A stretch of DNA of 32,278 nucleotides from a virus (IMGVR_UViG_3300047510_000541:1-32278); one strand, 5' to 3'; counted from the first letter of the stretch, positions 22,663 to 29,965 are shown. The notes: a model not told the origin generated them from the sequence alone. Program-made: numbers and translations.

Positions 22663-24578
22663 CACTCTGGGTTGACTTTGAAACCCGTAGCGCCTGCGAC
22701 CTAAAAGTTGCGGGCGTTTACAACTACGCTCAAGACCCATCGACTGACGTGCTGTGCATGTCGTGGGCTTTTGATGATGAAGACGTCCAAACATGGACGC
22801 CTGCCCAACCATTCCCCGAGCGCGTGCGCAACCATAAGGGTTTGATCTACGCCCACAACGCCGCTTTTGAGCGCTTAATTTTTTGGTACGTGTTGCAGAT
22901 CAATTTCAAGCTGGAGCAGTTCGTCTGCACCGCCACCCAGGCTCGCGCCAACTGTGCGCCGGGCTCGCTTGAAGACGTGGGGCGCTTTGCTGGCGCGTCC
23001 ATGAAGAAGGATCACCGGGGTTCGCAGTTGATCCGCTTGCTGTGCATCCCGCCATTTCGCAACGACCCCGAGCTCATGGCCGAGATGGTGGCCTATTGTG
23101 AGCAAGACGTCCGTGCCATGCGCTCGATCAGCAAGGCGCTTCGGCCATTGTCCGCAGATGAGCTGCTCGACTACCACGTCAACGAGCGCATCAACGACCG
23201 GGGCGTCTTGGTCGATGTACCCTTGTGCAAGGCCGCTATCAAGTACGCCAGCGATGAGTTGGTCGAGATTGAGCAGATCGTGGCCGAGGTCACCGAAGGC
23301 GCGATCACCAGCGTGCGCTCCCCCAAGATGCGCCAGTGGGTGATCGAGCGCGTGGGGCCGCAGGCTTTGAAGCTCATGGAGACCTACAAAGACGGCGAAA
23401 TGAAGTATTCGATTGACAAGACTGTGCGGGCCAACCTGCTCGCGATGGAGAATCCAGATGAGGTACCGCCCGCTGTTGCCGAAGTCATTCAGTGCGCCGA
23501 CGATCTCTGGGCGTCGTCAGTTGCGAAGTTCAGCCGCCTTGCAAGCCTGGCAGATGTCGAGGACAACCGAGTACGAGGCGCGTTTGTATTCGCAGGTGGC
23601 AGTGCCACAGGCCGAGCTTCAAGCTATGGAGCCCAGGTTCACAATTTCACTCGCAAGTGCGCCGAATCGCCCGAGGACGTTAGAACTGCAATGGTCAGAG
23701 GCCATTCAATTGTTCCTCGATTTGGAAAGCGCGTTACTGATGTCCTCAAGGGGATGCTCAGGCCCGCACTGATCCCAGCGCCCGGTAAATTTTTGGTGGT
23801 GGCTGACTGGGCTGCGATAGAGGCCCGCGCTAACCCGTGGCTCTCAGGCCGTGGGGATGACAAGCTGGCCATCTTTGCCAAGGGCGAGGACGTGTACAAG
23901 GTCAACGCCGCAGCGACCTTTGGCGCCGCCGTCGCTGATGTAACGAAAGACCAACGCCAGATCGGCAAGGTGCAAGAGCTTGCCTGCGGCTTTGCCGGCG
24001 GCGTCGGTGCCTTTGCGGCCATGGGCCGGGCCTACGGCGTGCAGCTAACTGAATTCGAATCCAAGCGCATGGTGGACGCATGGCGCAGGGCAAACCCTTG
24101 GTCTGTGCCTTACTGGCAGCAGCTTGAAGAAGCCTACACCCGCGCCATGCGCAACAAGGGCCATGAGTTCAGCGTGGGCCGGGTAACTTACCTGTTCGAC
24201 GGCCAGCATCTCTGGTACGCTCTGCCCTCCGCGCGGGTGCTGTGCTATCCGTTTGCCAAGCTGGACGCCGATGGCGTGACCTACGCCAAGGCCGCTTGGA
24301 AACCAGCAGCAGACGCAAAAGAATGGCCGCGTGCAAGGTTATGGAAGGGTCTAGCGTGTGAGAATATCACGCAGGCAACGGCCAATGATTTGTTGCGCCA
24401 TGCCCTGCGCCAGCTTGATGATGTGGTGCTCCACGTCCATGACGAGGTGGTCATTGAGACCGACCGGCCAGAAGAGATGGCCGTGCGATTGAAAGAGGTG
24501 ATGTGTACGCCGCCCGAGTGGGCCAAGGGCTTGCCCCTTGACGCAGAGGTAAACATAATGGAAAGGTACGGTAAATGA
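22659..24578 (+). CDS. DNA polymerase, family A (with 3'-5' exonuclease domain)
   Basis: 639 residues. The exonuclease domain has motif I V5-D6-F-E8-T, motif II AHNAAFE (65-71) and motif III YCEQDVRA (Y146, D150). The polymerase domain has motif A VVADWAAIEARA with catalytic Asp383, motif B R433-Q-I-G-K437-V-Q-E-L, and motif C VHDEVV with His594-Asp595-Glu596. All catalytic acids seen are present, so it is probably active. There is no 5'-3' exonuclease domain, as is usual for phage pol A. It is the replicative enzyme of the phage, coupled to the methyltransferase and to the next small gene by four-base overlaps. Confidence 0.92.
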   Translation: MTLWVDFETRSACDLKVAGVYNYAQDPSTDVLCMSWAFDDEDVQTWTPAQPFPERVRNHKGLIYAHNAAFERLIFWYVLQINFKLEQFVCTATQARANCAPGSLEDVGRFAGASMKKDHRGSQLIRLLCIPPFRNDPELMAEMVAYCEQDVRAMRSISKALRPLSADELLDYHVNERINDRGVLVDVPLCKAAIKYASDELVEIEQIVAEVTEGAITSVRSPKMRQWVIERVGPQALKLMETYKDGEMKYSIDKTVRANLLAMENPDEVPPAVAEVIQCADDLWASSVAKFSRLASLADVEDNRVRGAFVFAGGSATGRASSYGAQVHNFTRKCAESPEDVRTAMVRGHSIVPRFGKRVTDVLKGMLRPALIPAPGKFLVVADWAAIEARANPWLSGRGDDKLAIFAKGEDVYKVNAAATFGAAVADVTKDQRQIGKVQELACGFAGGVGAFAAMGRAYGVQLTEFESKRMVDAWRRANPWSVPYWQQLEEAYTRAMRNKGHEFSVGRVTYLFDGQHLWYALPSARVLCYPFAKLDADGVTYAKAAWKPAADAKEWPRARLWKGLACENITQATANDLLRHALRQLDDVVLHVHDEVVIETDRPEEMAVRLKEVMCTPPEWAKGLPLDAEVNIMERYGK

Positions 24579-24916
24579 ACGACCCAAAGTACAAATTCGG
24601 CGACACTGATCGCCTTTATCACCGGGGGGGGGAATACTTCATCGACGAAAACGAGCCCGTCATGGTGCTACGGGGCAAAGACGTGACGTGTCTGGCTGCG
24701 GTTTGCGCATACGTGCAAGCGTTGCTTGACATGAGCGAAAACGAAGTGGTCAATAGTCACTTGGACTCAAGCCTAGAACGCCTGCGGGTGTTTTATGAGT
24801 ATCAGACTACCAGTGGGGTGGCAGGCGTGGGTTGCTCACAAAAGCATCATTCAGGATCAGAGCAATATATTGCAAAGACCGAAGCGCTTTTACGTGAGCT
24901 TCGCATAATCAGTTAA
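24575..24916 (+). CDS. Small hypothetical protein between polymerase and primase
   Basis: 113 residues, start overlapping the polymerase stop by four bases. It begins MNDPKYKFGDTDRLYHRGG and has EPVMVLRGKDVTCLAAVCA, then YVQALLDMSENEVVNSH. The short motif of a strand pair with MVLRGKD followed by an A-rich helix is seen in small phage proteins, but no function is assigned. Codons about 17-19 carry a run of nine G, the longest homopolymer I noticed in the window, which could cause slippage or sequencing error. Ser/His-rich text follows (CSQKHHSGSEQYI). Confidence 0.65.
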   Translation: MNDPKYKFGDTDRLYHRGGEYFIDENEPVMVLRGKDVTCLAAVCAYVQALLDMSENEVVNSHLDSSLERLRVFYEYQTTSGVAGVGCSQKHHSGSEQYIAKTEALLRELRIIS

Positions 24917-24921
24917 ATAAA

Positions 24922-24941
24922 AAGCCCGCTTGCAGGCGGGC
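24922..24941 (-). terminator. Strong hairpin before primase gene, U-run on the leftward side
   Basis: AGCCCGC (24922-24928), six-base loop, GCGGGCT (24935-24941). On the plus strand an A-rich run precedes it (AAATAAAA) and no T run follows, so as an intrinsic terminator it points leftward. Five bases later comes the AAAGGAG ribosome site of the primase. It may block antisense transcription or shape the primase mRNA 5' end. Confidence 0.5.
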
Positions 24942-24959
24942 TCTTAAAGGAGAAGCGTT

Positions 24960-27230
24960 TTGGAATTTCTGGAATTTATCACAAAATTAGCCCCAAATGG
25001 CGAGACAGCGCTGATTGTCAGACAAAAACCACAGTTGAAAGACGGCGAGATACAACTCCACGCCGATGGGGCGGTCAAATGTACATGGCCGGCATTCTTG
25101 CCGAGCAAAGGCACCCGAGAAGGTCAAGCCTGGTACGCCAACACCGCCAGCTTTGTCATCGACCGATTCACCGAGGGCCGCGTGTCAGCGTCCGCTGCCA
25201 ACTGCGAATACATCTTGGTGATGATGCTGGACGACATCGGCACCAAGTCCAAGACGCCGCCGCTTGAGCCGACCTGGATCATGGAGACGTCCCCCGGTTC
25301 ATTCCAGTGGGGCTACGCCTTCAGCGATCAGCCGACCAAGGCCGAGTTCAGCGCGGCCATCAAAGCCATCGCCGAGGCGGGCTACACCGACCCCGGTGCC
25401 TGCAACCCGGTGCGCAACTTCCGACTGCCTGGGTCGATCAACCTAAAGCCGGGCCGCGACAACTTCGCCGCGCGCCTGGTGTGTTTTAATCCAGAACGCG
25501 AATACACACTAGGTGACATTTGCGCCGCCTTGGACGTCACGCCGGTCGAACCCGACTCGCTCACCCTGCGCCCTATCCGACTGTCGGATGATGGCGCGGA
25601 CGATGTGATGGCGTGGCTCTCCGGTCAGGGTCTGCTCTTGTCCAAACCCAACAACGAAGGCTGGGCGGGCGTCATCTGCCCCAATGGTGCCGAGCACACA
25701 GACGGCAACCCAGAGGGGCGCTATATGCCCGCCAACCGGGCGTATTGCTGCCTGCACTCGCATTGCGTTGACTTTGATTCCCGCGCCTTTTTGACGTGGG
25801 TGGCCGACCAAGGTGGCCCCGCCCACAATCCGGGCTTGCGTGAGGAACTGCTCACCCAAGCCATGGAGTCGGCGCTCTCCAAGCTCGCCCCCACCGCCGA
25901 TTACCCCGATGAGGCCGCCCGCGTCATCGCCGAGGTGGAGCGCAAAGAGCTTGGCCGGGTTGAGAAAAACGAGTGGTTTGAGCGTTTTGCCTACGTCCAA
26001 ACCGATGATGCCTTTTTCGACATGACCGACCGCCGAGAGGTGTCGCGCAACACCTTCAACGCCCTTTACCGGCACATTGACTGCAAGTCGATTCACAACG
26101 CCAAGCGCCGCATTGAGGCCGCAACGTCCTTTGATGAGAACCGCCAAGGCAAGGGCGCCAAGTCTTTGGTGGGCATCACCTACGCCGCCGGGGCGTCCGT
26201 GCTGGTGGCCCGTGAGGGCCAGGTCTATGGCAACCGCTGGCGTGACGCCCGCCCCACGCCGGTGGCCGGTGACCCGGCTTTGTGGCTGGCGCACGTTGAG
26301 CGCATGGTGCCCGAGCGTTTCGAGCGCGAGCACTTGCTAAACGCCTTGGCCCACAAAGTCCAATTTCCAGGCCACAAGATCAACCATGCCATCCTTTTGG
26401 GTGGCAACCATGGCAGCGGCAAAGATACCCTGTTCGCCCCCTTCTTTTGGGCCATTGGTGGGCCGTCCAAGCACAATTGCTCATTGGTCAAAAATGAAGA
26501 GCTCACAAGCCAATGGGGCTACGCGCTCGAGTGCGAAGTGATGGAGATCGCCGAGTTACGCCAGGCCGAGGCCAAAGACCGCCGAGCGCTTGAGAACACC
26601 CTTAAGCCCATCATCGCCGCGCCCCCTGAGCTGCTCATGGTCAACCGCAAGGGGCTCCACCCCTACATGGCCTTGAACCGGGTCTTCGTAATCGCGTTTT
26701 CAAATGAGCGCGTGGCCATCTCGATCCCCAGCGAAGACCGCCGGTGGTTTGTCCTGTGGGCTGACGCCCCCAAGCTCCCAGAAGCTCAGGCGGTGAGCCT
26801 GTGGAATTGGTACCAACACCGGGGCGGCTTTGAGGCCGTGGCCCACTACCTCCACACCCGTGACGTGAGCGCTTGGAACCCGAACGCAGCGCCCCCCATG
26901 ACTGAGGCTAAGTCCATCATGGTCGAGCACGGCATGAGCGGCGCTGAGTCGTTTCTGGTTGACCTCATGCGCCGGCGTGCGGGTGAGTTCTCCCGTGGGG
27001 TCTGTGGTGGCCCCTTTTATGGCCTTTGCGACCGCTTGCAGGGCATCGCCCCGGGTAACGTTAAGGTCGTCCAGGCCGCGCTATTGCACGCCTTCAAGGA
27101 GGCTGGCTGGATCGACATGGGCCGCATCAAGTCCAGAGACCATGACACCAAAAAGCACGTTTTCTGCGCCCCTGAGTTGAGCGAGTATTCGCGCAGCGAT
27201 TTAAGGCGCATGGTCGAGCCTTCGGCATAA
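24960..27230 (+). CDS. Primase-helicase (RepB-like/AEP primase plus SF3-type helicase)
   Basis: 756 residues from a TTG at 24960, with AAAGGAG nine bases upstream. The N-terminal third has MMLDDIGTKS (88-97) and RNFRLPGSINLKP (152-164), as in RepB/AEP-type primases that act without the TOPRIM fold. A Cys/His-containing region (ANRAYCCLHSHCVDFDSRAF) may bind metal. The helicase has Walker A GGNHGSGKDT (481-490, Lys488), a Walker B-like VMEIAEL (527-533) and a sensor/arginine region SIPSEDRRWFVLW, as in the DUF5906/NrS-1-type helicase family. It would prime and unwind at the fork for the family A polymerase next door. Confidence 0.85.
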   Translation: MEFLEFITKLAPNGETALIVRQKPQLKDGEIQLHADGAVKCTWPAFLPSKGTREGQAWYANTASFVIDRFTEGRVSASAANCEYILVMMLDDIGTKSKTPPLEPTWIMETSPGSFQWGYAFSDQPTKAEFSAAIKAIAEAGYTDPGACNPVRNFRLPGSINLKPGRDNFAARLVCFNPEREYTLGDICAALDVTPVEPDSLTLRPIRLSDDGADDVMAWLSGQGLLLSKPNNEGWAGVICPNGAEHTDGNPEGRYMPANRAYCCLHSHCVDFDSRAFLTWVADQGGPAHNPGLREELLTQAMESALSKLAPTADYPDEAARVIAEVERKELGRVEKNEWFERFAYVQTDDAFFDMTDRREVSRNTFNALYRHIDCKSIHNAKRRIEAATSFDENRQGKGAKSLVGITYAAGASVLVAREGQVYGNRWRDARPTPVAGDPALWLAHVERMVPERFEREHLLNALAHKVQFPGHKINHAILLGGNHGSGKDTLFAPFFWAIGGPSKHNCSLVKNEELTSQWGYALECEVMEIAELRQAEAKDRRALENTLKPIIAAPPELLMVNRKGLHPYMALNRVFVIAFSNERVAISIPSEDRRWFVLWADAPKLPEAQAVSLWNWYQHRGGFEAVAHYLHTRDVSAWNPNAAPPMTEAKSIMVEHGMSGAESFLVDLMRRRAGEFSRGVCGGPFYGLCDRLQGIAPGNVKVVQAALLHAFKEAGWIDMGRIKSRDHDTKKHVFCAPELSEYSRSDLRRMVEPSA

Positions 27231-27257
27231 AAAAGGGTTCCGCCTACGGCGTGGACA

Positions 27258-27284
27258 TAAAAAAAGGGCCCCGCGAGGGGCCCT
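27258..27284 (-). terminator. Strong intrinsic terminator for the leftward small-gene operon
   Basis: Read on the minus strand: AGGGGCCCC-type arm (27284-27277), loop TCGC, matching arm (27272-27265), then seven T. On the plus strand it reads AGGGCCCC, GCGA, GGGGCCCT. The 8-bp GC stem plus T run is a textbook terminator, placed 18 bases past the last small leftward ORF and close to the end of the rightward replication operon, so it separates two converging operons. Confidence 0.8.
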
Positions 27285-27301
27285 GTGAGGGTTGGCAACT
27301 G

Positions 27302-27361
27302 CTAGAGATCCAGCAGCAGCGCCAGTATAGCGGCCAGAATGACCGCGCAGATCAACGCCAT
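27302..27361 (-). CDS. Possible 19-residue membrane micropeptide
   Basis: ATG at 27361, overlapping the end of the upstream 73-residue gene by ten bases, with a purine-rich GGTGGC nearby. The peptide is MALICAVILAAILALLLDL, almost a pure transmembrane helix, ending just before the operon terminator. A hydrophobic peptide in exactly this spot could be a coincidence of GC-rich codons, so I keep this low. A membrane micropeptide also occurs elsewhere in this operon and in the other leftward operon. Confidence 0.3.
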   Translation of the reverse strand: MALICAVILAAILALLLDL

Positions 27362-27573
27362 GCCGCCACCAATGGCGCGGCATCATAAGTAGGCGCCGGG
27401 CATGCCACCGTAAAAAGCCCCGCGCCCCGCTTGATGCGCCCCCAGGCGTCTTTTCTGTTTTGGTTTACGAGCTCGCCCCGCTTGACCGCCCCATAGACTT
27501 GATCGCGCGTGAACCCTTCCGCTTCGATCTCCACCATGGTGCGCGGTGTCTCGCAAAAATCAATTAAGGTCAT
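27352..27573 (-). CDS. Small winged-helix-like protein
   Basis: 73 residues. It begins MTLIDFCETPRTMVEIEAEG, then FTRDQVYGAVKRGELVNQNR and a WGRIKRGAGLF segment. The LIDFC...PRTMxEI...GFTRDQVYxAVKRGELVN pattern fits a short helix-turn-helix with a beta wing (about residues 10-50), as in small DNA-binding proteins found in phages. It may regulate the operon or bind host DNA. Its ATG overlaps the stop of the tiny ORF before it by four bases. Confidence 0.65.
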   Translation of the reverse strand: MTLIDFCETPRTMVEIEAEGFTRDQVYGAVKRGELVNQNRKDAWGRIKRGAGLFTVACPAPTYDAAPLVAAWR

Positions 27574-27653
27574 GGCGCGTCCCCCTTGGGTGGCGGTGCC
27601 GGCGGTGGCGCGTATCGGCGCAAAATGTCTTCAAATATCGGATGCAGCATCAT
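27570..27653 (-). CDS. Possible 27-residue peptide
   Basis: Two adjacent ATGs (27653 and 27650). The translation is MMLHPIFEDILRRYA then PPPAPPPKGDAP. It lies between two better-supported genes: its start is 23 bases inside the end of the 96-residue gene, and its TGA overlaps the next ATG by four bases, as elsewhere in this operon. The helix plus proline-rich tail is unlike random frames, but the small size keeps confidence low. Confidence 0.35.
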   Translation of the reverse strand: MMLHPIFEDILRRYAPPPAPPPKGDAP

Positions 27654-27921
27654 CGGCCTCCCATCCCCAGGGTATACCATCGGCCACAGTTAACGTGGTG
27701 CTCAGGGGCCGCCAGTCCCACTTAGTGAGCCCCTTGTTTAAGGTCTCATACGCGGCCACATATTCGGCGGTGCTCATGCTGGCCCCATGGGGCGGATAGA
27801 ACCGCTTAACGGTGCCCTTGGATTTCATGGGCTTATGCTTACCGGTGCACTTGGCGTGGTGCGCGAAAATGTCAACGCGATCGGTTTTGTAGGTGGTTTT
27901 TCCAATTTTTACGGTTTGCAT
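27631..27921 (-). CDS. Small hypothetical protein (96 residues)
   Basis: ATG preceded by GGAGAATAAACC. The sequence begins MQTVKIGKTTYKTDRVDIFA, has a HHAKCTGKHKPMKSKGTVKR basic stretch and then a FYPPHGASMSTAEYVAAYE helix, ending in IPWGWEADDAA. The basic middle could bind nucleic acid. No family is recognised. It is a mid-operon gene with its own ribosome site. The following tiny ORF overlaps its end. Confidence 0.65.
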   Translation of the reverse strand: MQTVKIGKTTYKTDRVDIFAHHAKCTGKHKPMKSKGTVKRFYPPHGASMSTAEYVAAYETLNKGLTKWDWRPLSTTLTVADGIPWGWEADDAASDI

Positions 27922-27938
27922 GGTTTATTCTCCAAAAT

Positions 27939-28226
27939 TTAATAAGGGCGAAACACGGCAATGAGCCAAGCACTATCGGGAAACCCGTAGGACTCATGCC
28001 GCAGGTGCGCAGGGGGCTTATCAGTGCCCAAGGGGAATTTATACATTTCAACAAAGGCCAAACCTAAGTTTTTCAGAGTGTGGCTTAACTCTGAAAACTT
28101 ACCCTTAGCAACGGCAACGCATAAGAGGCCGGAACCGCCAGTGCCATGCGTCTCGCATTGCAGGGTATCGAGCACGCCATAAACCTCGAACCGCTTTTCA
28201 TAGGTTAATTCATAGAATGATTGCAT
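27939..28226 (-). CDS. Small hypothetical protein (95 residues)
   Basis: ATG preceded by AAGGAAATAAACC. It reads MQSFYELTYEKRFEVYGVLD, TLQCETHGTGGSGLLCVAVA, then KGKFSELSHTLKNLGLAFV and an aromatic end (PDSAWLIAVFRPY). Alternating strands and one helix suggest a small alpha/beta protein. The family is not recognised. The start lies 17 bases inside the preceding gene. Confidence 0.65.
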   Translation of the reverse strand: MQSFYELTYEKRFEVYGVLDTLQCETHGTGGSGLLCVAVAKGKFSELSHTLKNLGLAFVEMYKFPLGTDKPPAHLRHESYGFPDSAWLIAVFRPY

Positions 28227-28401
28227 GGTTTATTTCCTTGATGTTGAAGGGGCTGCAGTTAAGCTCCATTTGTTGACAATAGTCCGCGTGATCGGCATAA
28301 CCCGCGTCCGCGCAGAATTCGTCCAGCACGTCATTCAGTGACTCACTGCTAGACTCAAAAATTGTTGAGATACCGTTATCTGTCCAAATTTCATACTTCA
28401 T
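28210..28401 (-). CDS. Small acidic hypothetical protein
   Basis: 63 residues. It begins MKYEIWTDNGISTIFESSSE and continues SLNDVLDEFCADAGYADHAD then YCQQMELNCSPFN. It is strongly acidic with three Cys and an FCADAGYADHADYC motif. Acidic proteins of this kind from phage early operons can mimic DNA or bind host nucleases (known in other phages), but nothing here proves that. The start overlaps the previous stop by four bases. Confidence 0.65.
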   Translation of the reverse strand: MKYEIWTDNGISTIFESSSESLNDVLDEFCADAGYADHADYCQQMELNCSPFNIKEINHAIIL

Positions 28402-28571
28402 GCTGTCACCTCTTCAATTTCAGACGTTTCCCATTCGCCATATTGCGTGCATTCGCCACTGTTAGCGTCTACACGTTGCCACGCCATGGCCTCCGCCGCC
28501 TCTTCGCTTTCGGCCTCTATTTCATAGTGCACATAAGCGGTGTAAACCAGTGTTATTTGATAGGTTTTCAT
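28398..28571 (-). CDS. Small acidic protein, DpnD/PcfM-like pattern
   Basis: 57 residues from the ATG at 28571, whose start overlaps the upstream micro-gene stop by four bases; the frame is open to 28616. It reads MKTYQITLVYTAYVHYEIEA then ESEEAAEAMAWQRVD and ends TSEIEEVTA. The pattern of a beta strand, then YEIEAESEEAAxxxA, is shared by small proteins of the DpnD/PcfM type found in phages and plasmids. The acidic surface again invites a DNA-mimic idea, not proven. The stop overlaps the next start by four bases. Confidence 0.65.
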   Translation of the reverse strand: MKTYQITLVYTAYVHYEIEAESEEAAEAMAWQRVDANSGECTQYGEWETSEIEEVTA

Positions 28572-28657
28572 GGTGTCATATTCCAAAAATAAAGGGCAAA
28601 GGGCAGGCCAATGCAAAACGCAAAAGCCAAGGCATCAAAAAATTGTCGAATGGTCAT
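28568..28657 (-). CDS. 29-residue membrane micropeptide
   Basis: ATG at 28657 with GGGGAA upstream (spacing three bases). It reads MTIRQFFDALAFAFCIGLPF then ALYFWNMTP, a single predicted transmembrane helix with an N-terminal basic residue. Four-base ATGA overlaps tie it to both neighbours (starts 28657/stop 28654, and stop 28568/start 28571). The coupling supports translation. The function is unknown. Confidence 0.5.
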   Translation of the reverse strand: MTIRQFFDALAFAFCIGLPFALYFWNMTP

Positions 28658-28809
28658 AAGTTCCCCAGAAAAAAATGATCAAAATCAAACACAGCAACAT
28701 AGAACCCTTTGGGCCCAGCGTGCACCTCGTAAAGCCATGCATCATCATCCTGCGCGGCTAACGTGTCAGCGAGAGCCTGCGCGGCTCCCTTGGTGGTGTA
28801 GTAAGTCAT
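28654..28809 (-). CDS. Small hypothetical protein (51 residues)
   Basis: I chose the ATG at 28809 because it overlaps the preceding stop by four bases (ATGA), the rule in this operon; an ATG at 28845 in frame lies inside the neighbour. The sequence begins MTYYTTKGAAQALADTLAAQ, continues DDDAWLYEVHAGPKGFYVAV and ends FDFDHFFLGNL. A helix followed by two strands with an aromatic end suggests a small compact domain. No family is recognised. Confidence 0.65.
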   Translation of the reverse strand: MTYYTTKGAAQALADTLAAQDDDAWLYEVHAGPKGFYVAVFDFDHFFLGNL

Positions 28810-29078
28810 GCGTTGCAACACCCGCAACATGGCGCATCTTCGCACCGGCCGTTTTTATTCCGATAGTATTCCCGGCCCCCTGAATTCCATATGTGCGAAA
28901 CCCCATGGGACTGTGCGAGATATTGACCCGTGCGGGTTTCATATTCACAGTCGCCCGGTTCGGCGGTTATCCATGCCTGCCGGGTGATAGTGCAATATTG
29001 GATCTCATCGCCCGGATAGATCGGCGCGCCGGTGCGCGCGTCTTTGCCCTTAAATTTTGCCTTCATGGTTTTAATCAT
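28806..29078 (-). CDS. Small Cys-rich hypothetical protein (90 residues)
   Basis: ATG at 29078 with GAAGGGTAAACC upstream. A second ATG four codons later has no ribosome site. The text KAKFKGKDARTGAPIYPGDEI is a motif I know from small phage and bacterial proteins with a treble-clef-like or SH3-like start. The C-terminus CEDAPCCGCCNA holds a dense Cys cluster (C-x4-CC-x-CC) likely to bind zinc or iron. The function is unknown. Confidence 0.65.
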   Translation of the reverse strand: MIKTMKAKFKGKDARTGAPIYPGDEIQYCTITRQAWITAEPGDCEYETRTGQYLAQSHGVSHIWNSGGREYYRNKNGRCEDAPCCGCCNA

Positions 29079-29127
29079 GGTTTACCCTTCGATTAGTTGA
29101 TGACGTGCACCAATGCGCGCCCCAATA

Positions 29128-29145
29128 CGAGCCCCGTAGGGCTCG
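29128..29145. other. Intergenic hairpin after gp88
   Basis: CGAGCCC (29128-29134), loop CGTA, GGGCTCG (29139-29145): a perfect 7-bp stem between the Gp88-family gene and the next leftward gene. No T run follows on either strand, so it is more likely an RNA processing or stability element, or a factor-dependent pause site, than an intrinsic terminator. Confidence 0.45.
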
Positions 29146-29163
29146 CATAAGGTCAGGCACTGA

Positions 29164-29934
29164 TTAGGCGTAATGAACCCCTTTGATCTGAGTAAACCCG
29201 GTTAAATCGCGTTTTGCTTTGCCCTTGGCATATAAGGCGACAACAACTGACTTTGGTTCAATGTGGCGCACGTCGGTGTCATCTCCATCAACAACAACCC
29301 AGCCCCTAAAATTCTCAGGGATATCGGCGCGTTTTTGGAAAACCACAGCAACCCTAGAATTATTGGGATTTTGCAAGCCCTTGATGCTAATGGGCTTGGG
29401 TGTTATCGCACTAAATGAATAGGTGAGATCATAATTTCCCGATGTTTTCCCGGTCAAATTACGGGCTGGGTGTTTTGTATAGTCATAAAATTGGACATCG
29501 GGAAATAACTCAAAGATGTTTTTACCGTCATGCACAATGAGATTCTCGTACGGGATATCACTTGTGCCATTGGGGCGCACCAAAGGGGTAAACCCTAATT
29601 TTCTAGCCTTGTTTCTTAGTGTCCATACATCGGCAGCAAAGGACAACAAAAAGCTTTGTTGATGATCATAGTAGAACCGCGTTTTCGCTATGCGTGCCAA
29701 TTGCACGCTATTAAACGCGCCCCGGCCTGCAGACTCTAAACACCCAGCCATGCACCCAGCCAATTGAGCCATAGCGCAAATTGTGTGGTCGGGCTTGAGA
29801 TACACAATACCGGTTAAGTAACCGATCTTCTCGCCTTTGATTGTCTTAGCACTAGATTCACCTAAAATTGTTTTGTAGGTTAAACCTAGGCTCTTGAGAA
29901 TGCGTTTATAGGGATTTGTGGGCAAATTGGACAT
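29164..29934 (-). CDS. Gp88-family phage protein (function unknown)
   Basis: 256 residues from the ATG at 29934 (GAGAGGT eight bases upstream); the frame is open to 30024 without a ribosome site. Features match the Gene product 88 family: YLTGIVYLKPDH (39-50), a Cys cluster C53, C61 and C65 in AGCMAGCLESAGRGAF, LARIAKTRFY, then VRPNGTSDIPYE (119-130) and FPDVQFYDYTK. The Cys spacing (x7 and x3) is not that of classical radical-SAM proteins. It is the first gene of the leftward operon next to the candidate origin. The family is widespread in phages and mycobacteriophages, and I know of no settled function. Confidence 0.8.
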   Translation of the reverse strand: MSNLPTNPYKRILKSLGLTYKTILGESSAKTIKGEKIGYLTGIVYLKPDHTICAMAQLAGCMAGCLESAGRGAFNSVQLARIAKTRFYYDHQQSFLLSFAADVWTLRNKARKLGFTPLVRPNGTSDIPYENLIVHDGKNIFELFPDVQFYDYTKHPARNLTGKTSGNYDLTYSFSAITPKPISIKGLQNPNNSRVAVVFQKRADIPENFRGWVVVDGDDTDVRHIEPKSVVVALYAKGKAKRDLTGFTQIKGVHYA

Positions 29935-29965
29935 GGTGTTGACCTCTCGTTTACTGTAGTTTATG

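Noticed and set aside
25509-26333. 274-residue minus-strand frame inside the primase-helicase
   Set aside because: Same reason: an antisense shadow of a strongly biased gene.
29164-29934. Radical-SAM enzyme call for the Gp88-family protein
   Set aside because: The Cys spacing (C53, C61, C65) does not match CxxxCxxC.
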